Part shown: positions 17,715 through 26,632 of the stretch, one piece after another
Position numbering within the stretch: the first letter of the stretch is position 1
Layout of the letters: each line of letters begins with the position of its first letter
Assembly (NCBI GenBank): GCA_965221415.1
Contig: OZ244887.1
Span: forward strand, 1,426,001 to 1,490,000
Length of the DNA: 64,000 nucleotides
Direction of reading: 5' to 3'
Origin: UBA8337 sp965221415
Lineage (GTDB): Bacteria; Pseudomonadota; Alphaproteobacteria; RS24
The notes under the pieces: model-generated
Told to the model about the DNA's origin: nothing
The model's database searches: none
What the model saw: the letters and a program-made list of their open reading frames with translations, nothing else
Position numbers and translations under genes: made by a program

Positions 17715-19037
17715 TTAAATATCAAAACGAATAGGTTGGCCAGTGGCGGGTGTGACCAGCTCATTTTCCCACATAATCTTTTGCCCGCGTATCATCGTGC
17801 CGACCGGCCACCCTTGAATCCGCATGCCCGTAAACGGCGACCACCCGCAGCGCGACGCTACCCATTCCTCGGTAATCGTCTCTGTCCGTTGTAAATCGAC
17901 AAAGGTCAAATCAGCATGACCGCCTTCGATAAGCGCGCCTTTATCTTGTAAATGAAACAGCTTTTTCGCGTTCAGACTGGTCAGGCACACGAGTTTTTCC
18001 AGCGATAATTTGCCCTCCGCCATATGGTTCAGCATAAGCGGCAGCAATGTTTGCACCCCCGGCATACCAGCGGGCGTATCGGGATACGTCTCAGCTTTTT
18101 CATCGCGCGTATGCGGGGCATGGTCAGAGCCAACCACATCGACAATCCCCTGCTCCAACGCCTTCCACAACGCCGCACGATGATGCTCGCCGCGAATGGG
18201 CGGGTTCATTTGCGCAAATGTGCCAAGCTCGTCATAAGCCTTGGGGGATGCAAGCGTCAGATGCTGCGGGGTCACCTCAACCGTCACAATGTCACGGTTC
18301 TCGGTCAATATTTCCATCTCTTCTTGTGTGGTGACGTGCAGCACGTGGATGTTTTTATTGACCGCGCGCGCCAATTTAATCAGCCGACGGGTCGAGGAAA
18401 TAGCGACTTCCTCATCGCGCCATATTTCATGCGTATGCACATTGCCCGTCTCAGCGAGCGCACGACGCTCGCGCAAACGAAACTCGTCTTCGCTATGAAA
18501 CGCCGCACGGCGCGTAATATGTTTCAAAATATCCGCCACGCCATCATCATCTGCGACCAATAAATTACCCGTCGAGGAACCCATAAAAACTTTCACCCCG
18601 CACACGCCTTCACATTTTTCAAGCACGGGTAATTGCGCGGCATTTTCATGCGTCGCGCCAACATAAAACGCAAAATCGCAATGCATACGGTCGCGCCCGC
18701 GCGACACCTTATCGGCAATCGCTTCGGCGGTTGTGGTGGGCGGATTGGTGTTGGGCATTTCGAACAGCGCCGTGACCCCGCCCATCACCGCAGCTAGCGA
18801 ACCCGATTGCAAATCTTCTTTATGCTCATTGCCCGGCTCACGAAAATGCACTTGTGTATCAATCACCCCCGGCAAAATGGTCAAGCCGCTTGCGTTTAAT
18901 GTCTCATCAGCATGTGCGTCACCTAACGACCCAATCGCTGCAAAACGACCATCTTTAATGGCGATATTGGTTTCCTGTGTGCCGTCAGGCGTTGCAATCG
19001 TGCCGCCTTTGATAAGCAAATCATACGTTTCTGTCAT
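17715..19037 (-). CDS. pyrC: Dihydroorotase, long (class I) type
   Basis: A 440-aa amidohydrolase that closes carbamoyl aspartate to dihydroorotate in pyrimidine synthesis. Visible: LPGVIDTQVHFREPG (residues 55-69), carbamylated-Lys segment CGVKVFMGSS (Lys149), later His residues, and VGSDHAPH with the catalytic Asp. The usual HxH metal pair reads Q62-V-H64, so the first His is replaced by Gln. The start MTETYDLL is chosen over an ATG 27 nt upstream. A GT9-like gene ends 8 nt before it and acuI follows, so an operon of mixed content is likely; no pyrB is adjacent. Confidence 0.88.
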   Translation of the reverse strand: MTETYDLLIKGGTIATPDGTQETNIAIKDGRFAAIGSLGDAHADETLNASGLTILPGVIDTQVHFREPGNEHKEDLQSGSLAAVMGGVTALFEMPNTNPPTTTAEAIADKVSRGRDRMHCDFAFYVGATHENAAQLPVLEKCEGVCGVKVFMGSSTGNLLVADDDGVADILKHITRRAAFHSEDEFRLRERRALAETGNVHTHEIWRDEEVAISSTRRLIKLARAVNKNIHVLHVTTQEEMEILTENRDIVTVEVTPQHLTLASPKAYDELGTFAQMNPPIRGEHHRAALWKALEQGIVDVVGSDHAPHTRDEKAETYPDTPAGMPGVQTLLPLMLNHMAEGKLSLEKLVCLTSLNAKKLFHLQDKGALIEGGHADLTFVDLQRTETITEEWVASRCGWSPFTGMRIQGWPVGTMIRGQKIMWENELVTPATGQPIRFDI

Positions 19038-19045
19038 CACCAATC

Positions 19046-19969
19046 CTATCCATCTGGTTCGCAAGAGCCTTCCACAGAAGAAGACATAGCAGAGCTATTT
19101 TCTGTTGTCGTCTTACTTATTGCGGTTTTTTCAATCGCCTCTTGTATATATGTCGCCACCGCACTGGCATCATGGCCAACATAGAGGCCATAGGGTCGCC
19201 CTGTCTGTTCTTGTTCAACTCTGTCTAAGCGTAGCACCAAACCAGCCCCAGCATAAGGGGCAAGACGTGTCGCCAACTGGTCAGTGCCGACCAAAACATG
19301 CGCACGGCTCATCAAGGCGGCTTGTTTTGCGTAAGGTAAATTATCAAAACGCGTGATTTGCCCCGCTGGAATATTATTCATCAGACCCGTCGCAATCCCA
19401 CATTCGGGCGTTGCCAACACCACAATATGAGCCTGTTCAAGCGTGCTGACGCAATCGGCCAAACGCCACGCAAGCTCAGCATAGTGCCGCCAATCCCAAT
19501 CGGCGCATTCGCTTTCTTGCGGCGCGAACAAAATAAGCGGCGTGTCTGGCGCTAATGTTTCGGGCAGTGCCAAATGGAGTTTATCTGGTGTCCATATTTG
19601 CGGCGATGTCGCTATATCGGGGCGAAATAAAGATGGCAGCGCATAACTCCCCGACGCAAACCTAAACATATGGCGGTGTCGCGCCCATAGCATAAACGGC
19701 AAGCGTACAGGCGCGAGCGCAACGATGCGGTGCCATCTGCGCCCCATGGTTTGCAGCATCAGACCAAATCCCGCTTGCGCATCGTCAGCATAGGTCAGAA
19801 ATTTCAGCATACCCGGGGCATCTTGAAAATAAGCAACATCGCTCTCGCGGCAGATAATCTCGACCGCCACTTCTGGCTCGGCACTCAGCAAATCGGCCAA
19901 CACGCTGGTCGCGGTGAAGGCATCTAGCCGATGCGGCGGCGCAATGAACAAAGTTTTGCGAGCAGACAT
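19046..19969 (-). CDS. Glycosyltransferase family 9-like (heptosyltransferase-like) protein
   Basis: A 307-aa protein with a two-domain GT-B layout. The C-terminal half shows LILFAPQESECADWDWRHYAELAWRLAD, the position where heptosyltransferases have their sugar-nucleotide loop, and ALMSRAHVLVGTDQLATRLAPYAGAGLVLRL, equivalent to the family's GxDxGxxHxA segment though the Gly/His are changed to Gln/Thr. Catalytic competence is therefore doubtful. A lipopolysaccharide-related role is inferred from the fold only. Start at MSARKTLF; a 30-aa longer frame would run into the divergent ygfZ. Confidence 0.6.
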   Translation of the reverse strand: MSARKTLFIAPPHRLDAFTATSVLADLLSAEPEVAVEIICRESDVAYFQDAPGMLKFLTYADDAQAGFGLMLQTMGRRWHRIVALAPVRLPFMLWARHRHMFRFASGSYALPSLFRPDIATSPQIWTPDKLHLALPETLAPDTPLILFAPQESECADWDWRHYAELAWRLADCVSTLEQAHIVVLATPECGIATGLMNNIPAGQITRFDNLPYAKQAALMSRAHVLVGTDQLATRLAPYAGAGLVLRLDRVEQEQTGRPYGLYVGHDASAVATYIQEAIEKTAISKTTTENSSAMSSSVEGSCEPDG

Positions 19970-20051
19970 GAGATGAGTATAGGCCAGCCTTACCCAACCG
20001 ACCAGTGCCGAACGGGGTTGAAAAATACAAATAAAAAGCGCACATCTGGGT

Positions 20052-20873
20052 ATGAGCATTTTTCAGAGCCATTTGACAGATCGCGCTGTTATCCGCCTTG
20101 AGGGCGCAGACCGCGTTGATTTTTTGCAGAATTTAGTCACGCAAGAGGTCAGCCATCTGGCCGAAGGAAGCTGCGTGATGGCAGCTTTATTAACCCCGCA
20201 GGGAAAACTGCTGCATGATTTTCTGATTTTCAGCGAAGCCAACTGCTTTCTGCTCGATTGCGATGCGACCCAAGCCGATGCTTTATTAAAGAAACTGTCT
20301 TTGTATAAATTGCGCGCCGACATAGCGCTCGACATCACAGATTTGCAAGTTCATGCGCTGTGGCAAGAGGATGGACATGCGTGTCCCCCCACGGCGCATT
20401 TTATCGACGACCCCCGCCATGAAGGACTTGGTCTGCGCGGGCTGTTTGAGGGCGCGCCTGAATCCCCCCTGCCATCTGCGCCTCTCGCGCACTGGCATGC
20501 CTCCCGCATCAAATTAGGTGTGCCGCAGGGCCCAAGCGATATGCCCCCCGGCACTGTGTTTCCGCTTGAATACGGCTTTGCGCAACTCAACGCCGTGGAT
20601 TTTCAAAAGGGGTGCTTTATCGGCCAAGAAGTCACCTCGCGGACGCATCGCAAGGGGACTTTGCGCAAAAAAATTCATAATTTTCGTTTAGACGGCGCGC
20701 CCCCCAGCCTTGGCAGCGATATTTCTAACGGCACGCGAGTGTGCGGACAAATTGTCGCCATTAGCGGCGAAAATGCCATCGCATTGGTGCGCGAAGACGC
20801 CCTACACGATGAGCTAACCGCCGAAGGCACAAAGCTATCTCTAAGCGGCAGCATATTTCCCGATACCGCCTAA
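20052..20873 (+). CDS. ygfZ: YgfZ/GcvT-like folate-binding protein
   Basis: A 273-aa protein of the YgfZ (IBA57/COG0354) family, which uses tetrahydrofolate and assists maturation or repair of some Fe-S enzymes. The diagnostic KGCFIGQE motif occurs near residue 192, followed by VTSRTHRKGTLRKK; the N-terminus has RVDFLQNLVTQEV. The essential Cys of KGC is present. The gene stands alone between the divergent GT9-like gene and the KAS III gene 44 nt downstream. Nearby Fe-S enzymes include NadA, IspH, MutY and ETF-QO. Confidence 0.92.
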   Translation: MSIFQSHLTDRAVIRLEGADRVDFLQNLVTQEVSHLAEGSCVMAALLTPQGKLLHDFLIFSEANCFLLDCDATQADALLKKLSLYKLRADIALDITDLQVHALWQEDGHACPPTAHFIDDPRHEGLGLRGLFEGAPESPLPSAPLAHWHASRIKLGVPQGPSDMPPGTVFPLEYGFAQLNAVDFQKGCFIGQEVTSRTHRKGTLRKKIHNFRLDGAPPSLGSDISNGTRVCGQIVAISGENAIALVREDALHDELTAEGTKLSLSGSIFPDTA

Positions 20874-20917
20874 TCAATTTATAGCCAAAACGGTGCAATT
20901 CAATATAAGATAAGCCC

Positions 20918-22042
20918 ATGAAACAAGTCGCGATTACAGGTACGGGCTTATTTACGCCGAGCGAATCCATCAGCAATGATGAGCTTGTCGAGGTGCTGAA
21001 CACATATGTCGAGACTTTCAACGCCGACAACGCCGCCGCCATCGAAGCTGGCGAGGTTGAAGCGCTCACGCCGTCAAGCTCTGAGTTTATCGAAAAAGCA
21101 TCGGGTATTAAAAGCCGCTACGTGCTGAATAAATCGGGCATTCTTGACCCCGATTTCATGGCACCACGCCTTGATGAACGCTCTAATGACGCGCCAAGTT
21201 TTATGGCCGAAATAGCCATTAAAGCAGCAACCCAAGCCCTCGATGAGGCTGGCCTTGAAGCCAATGACATTGATGCCGTTCTGGTTGCGTGCTCCAATTT
21301 GCAACGCCCCTATCCGGCCATAGCGGTCGAAGTGCAGCAATTGCTCGGCATTGAAGGCTTCGCCTTTGATATGAACATGGCGTGCTCGTCGGCTACTTTC
21401 GGCATTCAAACGGGCTATGACATGGTGCGCTCTGGGTCGGCGAGCCGCGTGCTGATGGTCAACCCAGAAATCTGCTCAGGCCACGCGAATTTCCGCGACC
21501 GCGACAGTCATTTTATTTTTGGCGATGCCTGCACCGCCGTCATTGTCGAGGATGCCGAAACAGCCAAAAACAAAGCCGGCTTCGAAATTGTCGATACCAA
21601 ATTAGTGACCCAATTTTCGAATAATATCCGCAATAATTTCGGCTTTATGAATCGCACCGCCCCCGAAAGCCGCGACGACAAAGACAAGCTGTTCATTCAG
21701 CAAGGCCGCAAAGTATTTCACGATGTCGTGCCGATGGTCGCCACCATCATCAGCGAGCATTTGGCGGCGAATAACATGCAAGCCACCGACTTACGGCGCA
21801 TGTGGTTGCATCAAGCCAACAGCAATATGAACGACTTTGTCGCCAGAAAAGTTTTGGGACAAGAATCGACCGAAGACCTGCAACCCACCGTTCTGGACGA
21901 ATACGCCAATACCAGTTCGGCAGGCTCTATCATCGCTTTTCACAAGCACAAAAGCGATTTTAAAACCGGCGAAGTCGGCGTGATTTGCAGCTTCGGGGCG
22001 GGGTATTCAGTGGGCAGTGTTATTGTACGCCGCGCTGGATAG
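20918..22042 (+). CDS. Beta-ketoacyl-ACP synthase III family enzyme
   Basis: A 374-aa thiolase-fold condensing enzyme, somewhat longer than FabH. The Cys-His-Asn triad is visible: Cys156 in NMACSSATFG, His298 in LHQANSN, and Asn331 in EYANTSSAGS. An insert around residues 30-60 (VETFNADNAA...) distinguishes it from housekeeping FabH. It may start acyl chains on an unusual primer or form a specialised product; the sequence does not decide. Its stop TAG touches the GTG of nadQ, implying co-transcription with the NAD regulator. Confidence 0.85.
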   Translation: MKQVAITGTGLFTPSESISNDELVEVLNTYVETFNADNAAAIEAGEVEALTPSSSEFIEKASGIKSRYVLNKSGILDPDFMAPRLDERSNDAPSFMAEIAIKAATQALDEAGLEANDIDAVLVACSNLQRPYPAIAVEVQQLLGIEGFAFDMNMACSSATFGIQTGYDMVRSGSASRVLMVNPEICSGHANFRDRDSHFIFGDACTAVIVEDAETAKNKAGFEIVDTKLVTQFSNNIRNNFGFMNRTAPESRDDKDKLFIQQGRKVFHDVVPMVATIISEHLAANNMQATDLRRMWLHQANSNMNDFVARKVLGQESTEDLQPTVLDEYANTSSAGSIIAFHKHKSDFKTGEVGVICSFGAGYSVGSVIVRRAG

Positions 22043-22978
22043 GTGAGCAAAACCGAAATTCTTATCGATTTATCCACCGCTATTTTGCGGCGGGGCGATA
22101 ATGCGCTGCAGTGCCGATTGGTGAGCGACGCACAGCCGCCCGCCCTGAAACGTCTGCCACGCGGACCCTTTATGCCGCATCGCCATCGCACGATGGAAAT
22201 TGGCCTGCGCCAATGGGTGCGCGAGCAAGTCGGTGTCGACTTAGCCCATGTCGAACAGCTTTATACTTTCGCCGACCAAGGTCGCCACACCCATGACGAG
22301 GCAGGCCACGTTGTCTCGGTCGGCTATTTGGCGCTTACGAAATCAGAATTGGAATCCGATTCAGGCGGCGATGCAGACTGGGGTGATATTTATCAATTTT
22401 TTCCGTGGGAGGATTGGCGCGCGGGTCGCCCTGCTATGTTGGACGCGCAAATCCTGCCCGCTTTGGAGGCGTGGCTTGCGCACGAAACCGATGCCGCCGA
22501 ACGCGTGCGCGTCGCCTTCGGGCATGAGGGCGCACAATGGGACGAAGAATCTGTACTAGACCGCTACGAGCTGCTCTACGAAAGTGGTCTGGTCGATGAG
22601 ACATATCATGACGGCCATAACAAAGCGCAACGCATAGAGCCTTCGCTGGGTATCGCGCTGCAACTCGACCATCGGCGGATTCTGGCCACCGCGTTAGGGC
22701 GACTACGCAGCAAGCTGAAATATCGGCCAGTGATTTTCGACCTCATGCCCGCAAGCTTTACCCTGCGCGACCTGCAAACCACCACAGAATTGGTCATCGG
22801 CGTGACATTGCACACGCAAAACTTTCGCCGACTGGTTGAAAAATCAGGCTTTCTGGTTTCCACTGGCCAAACCAAACGCGCGCGTGGTCGCCCCGCCGAA
22901 GTGTTCCGCTTTCGCCACGAGGACAGTATCGAGCGCCCCCTTTCGGGATTGCGCGTCTCGACAGGCCGCAGCAGATAA
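22043..22978 (+). CDS. nadQ: NadQ-like Nudix/winged-helix regulator of NAD synthesis
   Basis: A 311-aa protein with an N-terminal Nudix-like domain (LRRGDNALQCRLV..., degenerate box around LRQWVREQVGVDL) and a C-terminal winged helix (FTLRDLQTTTELVIG ... LVEKSGFLVSTG ... RGRPAEVFRF). This matches the NrtR/NadQ class; NadQ is known in alphaproteobacteria as the repressor of nadABC. Position directly before nadABC and the palindrome in front of nadA support the assignment. Translation starts with GTG right after the KAS III stop. The Nudix box lacks the full catalytic Glu set, fitting a sensor rather than an enzyme. Confidence 0.85.
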   Translation: MSKTEILIDLSTAILRRGDNALQCRLVSDAQPPALKRLPRGPFMPHRHRTMEIGLRQWVREQVGVDLAHVEQLYTFADQGRHTHDEAGHVVSVGYLALTKSELESDSGGDADWGDIYQFFPWEDWRAGRPAMLDAQILPALEAWLAHETDAAERVRVAFGHEGAQWDEESVLDRYELLYESGLVDETYHDGHNKAQRIEPSLGIALQLDHRRILATALGRLRSKLKYRPVIFDLMPASFTLRDLQTTTELVIGVTLHTQNFRRLVEKSGFLVSTGQTKRARGRPAEVFRFRHEDSIERPLSGLRVSTGRSR

Positions 22979-22996
22979 AGCCCACAAGATTTCGCC

Positions 22997-23026
22997 TTGC
23001 TTTTATCGCGTAAGCGGGGATATGAT
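22997..23026 (+). promoter_or_regulatory. Predicted nadABC promoter
   Basis: TTGCTT (22997-23002), an 18-bp spacer and TATGAT (23021-23026, five of six consensus bases) form a sigma70-type promoter. The expected start of transcription near 23033 lies just ahead of the palindromic operator. The -35 sits right after the nadQ stop codon. Confidence 0.55.
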
Positions 23027-23036
23027 GAAACTCTAA

Positions 23037-23057
23037 TTATACTCATTTTGAGTATAA
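23037..23057 (+). promoter_or_regulatory. Predicted NadQ operator before nadA
   Basis: A perfect inverted repeat: TTATACTCA (23037-23045), spacer TTT, TGAGTATAA (23049-23057). It ends 13 bp before the nadA ATG and overlaps the predicted start of transcription, a position suited to repression. NadQ is a dimeric winged-helix protein expected to bind such a symmetric site. Identity as the NadQ site is inferred from position next to nadQ. Confidence 0.75.
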
Positions 23058-23070
23058 AAAAGGATATAAC

Positions 23071-24147
23071 ATGTTCGAGCCTAGCACCACGCTGATGAAT
23101 GACGGCAAGACGGGTTTGCCCGGCCAATCTGGTGCGCGCATTTTGGAAGAAATGGACATTGCCTATAGCGATGGCCTCGCGCGCGATATGGCACCGCTTT
23201 ATGAAAAAGTAAAATCGGTTATTCCCTCGGTTGAGTGGCCGTTTTTTGCGCCTTATATCAAAGCCATTAACGAGCTGAAACAGCAGCGCGGCGCGATTAT
23301 TCTGGCGCATAATTATCAAACGCCTGAGATTTTTCATTGCGTCGCAGATGTCGTCGGCGACAGCCTGCAATTGGCCATCAACGCCGCCAATGCCGAGGCA
23401 GATGTGATTGTTCAATGCGGCGTGCATTTCATGGCCGAGACCTCGAAGCTGTTAAACCCCACCAAAACCGTTTTGATGCCCGATATGGGCGCAGGCTGTT
23501 CGCTTGCCGAATCGATTACCGCTCAAGATGTCCGCGCTCTACGCGAGGCCTATCCTGATGTGCCGATTGTCACTTACGTCAACACATCCGCCGCCGTCAA
23601 AGCCGAAAGCGATATCTGCTGCACGTCGTCCAATGCGGTGAAGATTGTCAATAATATGGGCGCCTCACGCGTGCTATGCATTCCTGACGAATATCTGGCG
23701 CAGAATATCGCCCGCGAAACCGACGTCGAAGTCATTGCGTGGAAGGGACGGTGCGAGGTACACGAATTGTTCACCGCCGCAGAATTGCAGCAATATCGCG
23801 AAGATGATCCGGGTCTGAAAATTATTGCGCATCCTGAGTGCAAGCCAGATGTGCTAGACGAGGCCGACTTTTCTGGCTCGACTTCCGCGATGATTAAATG
23901 GGTCAGCGACAACCAACCCGACCGCGTGCTGATGGTCACCGAATGTTCGATGAGCGACAATATTGCCGTTGAAAATCCAGCGGTGAACTTCGTCCGCCCC
24001 TGCAATTTATGCCCGCATATGAAACAAATCACATTGCCAAAAGTGCTGGAAGCATTGGTCTATAACCGTACAGAAATCATGGTCGACCCAAGCGTGGCCG
24101 ATAAAGCTCGCGCCACGGTCGAACGGATGATTGAATTCAGCAAATAG
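23071..24147 (+). CDS. nadA: Quinolinate synthase
   Basis: A 358-aa [4Fe-4S] enzyme condensing iminoaspartate with DHAP to quinolinate. Visible: AIILAHNYQTPEI (substrate loop), GDSLQLA, VQCGVHFMAET with the first cluster Cys, DICCTSSNAV, and RPCNLCPHMKQI carrying the last cluster Cys. Full length for the family. A AAAGGATATAAC site precedes the ATG. First gene of nadABC; nadB begins 2 nt after its stop. Confidence 0.96.
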   Translation: MFEPSTTLMNDGKTGLPGQSGARILEEMDIAYSDGLARDMAPLYEKVKSVIPSVEWPFFAPYIKAINELKQQRGAIILAHNYQTPEIFHCVADVVGDSLQLAINAANAEADVIVQCGVHFMAETSKLLNPTKTVLMPDMGAGCSLAESITAQDVRALREAYPDVPIVTYVNTSAAVKAESDICCTSSNAVKIVNNMGASRVLCIPDEYLAQNIARETDVEVIAWKGRCEVHELFTAAELQQYREDDPGLKIIAHPECKPDVLDEADFSGSTSAMIKWVSDNQPDRVLMVTECSMSDNIAVENPAVNFVRPCNLCPHMKQITLPKVLEALVYNRTEIMVDPSVADKARATVERMIEFSK

Positions 24148-24149
24148 AA

Positions 24150-25763
24150 ATGTCGCACATCCTCTCCCAAACTAGCGGCAATATTATTGATGTCGGCGAC
24201 ATATTGGTGATTGGCGCGGGGCTAGCGGGTCTGTTCACAGCTTTGAAATTAGCACCGCGCCCCGTCACCATTATGGCGGCTGGAAAACGCACAAGCGGAA
24301 CAGCTAGCCAATGGGCGCAAGGCGGGATCGCCGCCGCGATTGGCCCCGATGACGCGATTGAAAATCATGTGCGCGATACGCTCACCGCAGGCGCGGGGTT
24401 AGTCGATGAGACCATCGCCCGCCTCGTCGCCAGCGATGCCCCCGCCCGCATCGATGACCTCGAAGAACTCGGCGTGCCATTTGACCGCAACGAAGATGGT
24501 AGCATGGCGCTAGGTCGCGAAGCTGCCCATAGTCACAATCGCATTATCGGTGTGCGAGGCGACCGCGCGGGACGCGAAATCATGCGCGCCCTGATTACCC
24601 GCGCCGAAGTCACCCCCTCTTTAAGTTTTCTGGAGGGCTACACTGCCTATGAACTCGCCATTGAAGATGGCCGCGTGGTCGGCGTGTTTGCAAGGCCGGC
24701 GCACCCGACTGCCATTTCTGGGCCACTGCTCATTCGCGCGCGCGCCACGATTATGGCAACGGGCGGCATCGGATATTTGTATGGCGTGACGACCAATCCG
24801 ATGGGCGCGAATGGCGAAGCTCTGGCGATGGCGGCGCGGGCGGGTGCGCATATTGCCGATGCCGAGTTTGTCCAATTCCACCCCACCGCTTTGACGGGCA
24901 TGGGCGACCCTGCGCCTCTGGCGACCGAGGCGTTGCGCGGCGAAGGTGCGATTTTGGTCAATGCAGACGGGCATCGCTTCATGCCAGACATACATGAGCA
25001 AGGTGAGCTTGCCCCGCGCGATATTGTGGCGCGTGCCGTGTTCGACCAAATGACGAAAACCGGCTTTGTCGGTCTTGATTTGCGCCCGCATGGGTTGGCC
25101 GAAAACCTCGATGCGCGTTTTCCAACAATGGCCGAAAACTGTCGCAAAAGCGGCATTGACCCAACCAAAGCAGCTTTGCCGATTGCACCAGCCACGCATT
25201 TTCATATGGGTGGCATCCGCACCGACGCGACGGGACGCTCGAGTCTGTCCGGCCTATGGGTGTGCGGCGAAGCGGCCTCGACGGGGCTGCATGGTGCCAA
25301 TCGGCTTGCCAGCAACTCATTGCTTGAGGCCTTGGTTTTTGGTGCGCGCACCGCGCAAGATATCGACCAAATCATACCCCATTCAACAAGCGCGCGCCCC
25401 GCGCCGCCGCAGACGCGCATCGATGCCCCCGCCCACGCATTTGCCCCCGCGACCAATAAATTGCGCCAGATGATGAGCCGCCATGTCGGTGTGCTGCGCG
25501 ATGCGCAGGGTCTCACCCATGTGCTGCACGAATTAAAACAACTGCACCATGCCGCCGCAGGTGTTGCGCCTTTCGCCAATATGGTGCTGGCCGCGCAATT
25601 CATCACTTTGGCCGCCCTGCGCCGCGAAGAAAGTCGGGGCGGGCATTTCCGCACCGATTTTCCCAAAACCAACGCGCACGCCGCACACAGCCATTTGACT
25701 TTGGCTGACCTTGATGCGGTTTACGCAACCCCGCATGTATCTGATATAAGGAATGCCGTGTGA
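24150..25763 (+). CDS. nadB: L-aspartate oxidase
   Basis: A 537-aa FAD enzyme oxidising aspartate to iminoaspartate for NadA. FAD motif DILVIGAGLAGLFTALKLAPRP near residues 18-40, SGTASQWAQGGIAAA, HSHNRIIG-like AAHSHNRIIG, EFVQFHPTAL, and HFHMGGIRTD with substrate-site residues. Length fits. The C-terminal helical domain is present. It starts 2 nt after nadA and its last codons overlap nadC by 4 bp (GTGA). Confidence 0.95.
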   Translation: MSHILSQTSGNIIDVGDILVIGAGLAGLFTALKLAPRPVTIMAAGKRTSGTASQWAQGGIAAAIGPDDAIENHVRDTLTAGAGLVDETIARLVASDAPARIDDLEELGVPFDRNEDGSMALGREAAHSHNRIIGVRGDRAGREIMRALITRAEVTPSLSFLEGYTAYELAIEDGRVVGVFARPAHPTAISGPLLIRARATIMATGGIGYLYGVTTNPMGANGEALAMAARAGAHIADAEFVQFHPTALTGMGDPAPLATEALRGEGAILVNADGHRFMPDIHEQGELAPRDIVARAVFDQMTKTGFVGLDLRPHGLAENLDARFPTMAENCRKSGIDPTKAALPIAPATHFHMGGIRTDATGRSSLSGLWVCGEAASTGLHGANRLASNSLLEALVFGARTAQDIDQIIPHSTSARPAPPQTRIDAPAHAFAPATNKLRQMMSRHVGVLRDAQGLTHVLHELKQLHHAAAGVAPFANMVLAAQFITLAALRREESRGGHFRTDFPKTNAHAAHSHLTLADLDAVYATPHVSDIRNAV

Positions 25764-26632
25764 CCAAATCGTCTAAACCAGACCTTGTGCCGTTGCCGCC
25801 ACTGATGGTGAAAAAGCTCGTCAAAGAGGCGTTGGCCGAGGATTGGGGGCGGCGCGGTGATGTGACGTCGCAGGCTGTCATTCCAGCCGATGCCACCGCC
25901 CACGCGGTCATTCGGGCGCGTCAAACGGGTATTCTTGCGGGCGGTGATTTTCTCGAAGCGGCGTTGGTCGCCAATAAAAGCAAGTTGAAAGTCACGCGCC
26001 ACAAAACCGATGGTGACGCGCTGCAATCGGGCGATGATGTCGCCACCATTGAAGGGGCGGCGCGCGCGCTGCTCGCCGCCGAGCGTGTGGCGCTTAATTA
26101 TCTTGGCCATTTGTCAGGAATCGCCAGCAAGACGCATCAGTTTGTGCAATTGGTCGCCCACACCAAAGCGCAAATTTGCGATACACGCAAAACCACGCCG
26201 AACTTGCGCGCTGCAGAAAAATTCGCAGTGCGCGCGGGCGGCGGGGTCAATCATCGCTTTGGTCTCGACGACGCCATTCTCATCAAAGACAACCACATCG
26301 CCGTGGCGGGTAGCATCACCGCGGCTTTAACCGCCGCGCAAAACGCCGCTGGTCATATGCTCGCCATCGAAATCGAAGTCGACACGCTCGACCAACTCGA
26401 CGAAGCCCTGACTGCTGGCGCGCGCATCGTGTTGCTTGACAACATGGCGCCAGCGCAACTCGCCGATGCGGTGCGCCACACGCAAGGCCGCGCCATTCTT
26501 GAAGCATCAGGGCGTGTATCAGAAGACACCGTGGTCGCTATCGCCGAAAGCGGCGTTGATTATATTTCGGTTGGTGCGCTCACCCATTCTGCCGTGACGT
26601 TGGATTTGGGTCTGGATATTGATATTTCTTAA
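25760..26632 (+). CDS. nadC: Nicotinate-nucleotide pyrophosphorylase (carboxylating)
   Basis: A 290-aa quinolinate phosphoribosyltransferase making nicotinate mononucleotide. Visible: LAEDWGRRGDVTSQ near the N-terminus, RVALNYLGHLSGIAS, DTRKTTPNLRAAEKFAVRAGGGVNHR, IKDNHIA, EIEVDTLDQL, and SGVDYISVGALTHS. GTG start overlaps the nadB stop. Last gene of nadABC; its TAA interlocks with the TAA of the convergent hydrolase gene within TTAA. Confidence 0.96.
   Translation: MTKSSKPDLVPLPPLMVKKLVKEALAEDWGRRGDVTSQAVIPADATAHAVIRARQTGILAGGDFLEAALVANKSKLKVTRHKTDGDALQSGDDVATIEGAARALLAAERVALNYLGHLSGIASKTHQFVQLVAHTKAQICDTRKTTPNLRAAEKFAVRAGGGVNHRFGLDDAILIKDNHIAVAGSITAALTAAQNAAGHMLAIEIEVDTLDQLDEALTAGARIVLLDNMAPAQLADAVRHTQGRAILEASGRVSEDTVVAIAESGVDYISVGALTHSAVTLDLGLDIDIS

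Noticed and set aside
22070..22080. TTATCCACC near the nadQ start, close to a DnaA box
   Set aside because: One mismatch, single copy, within coding sequence; expected by chance.
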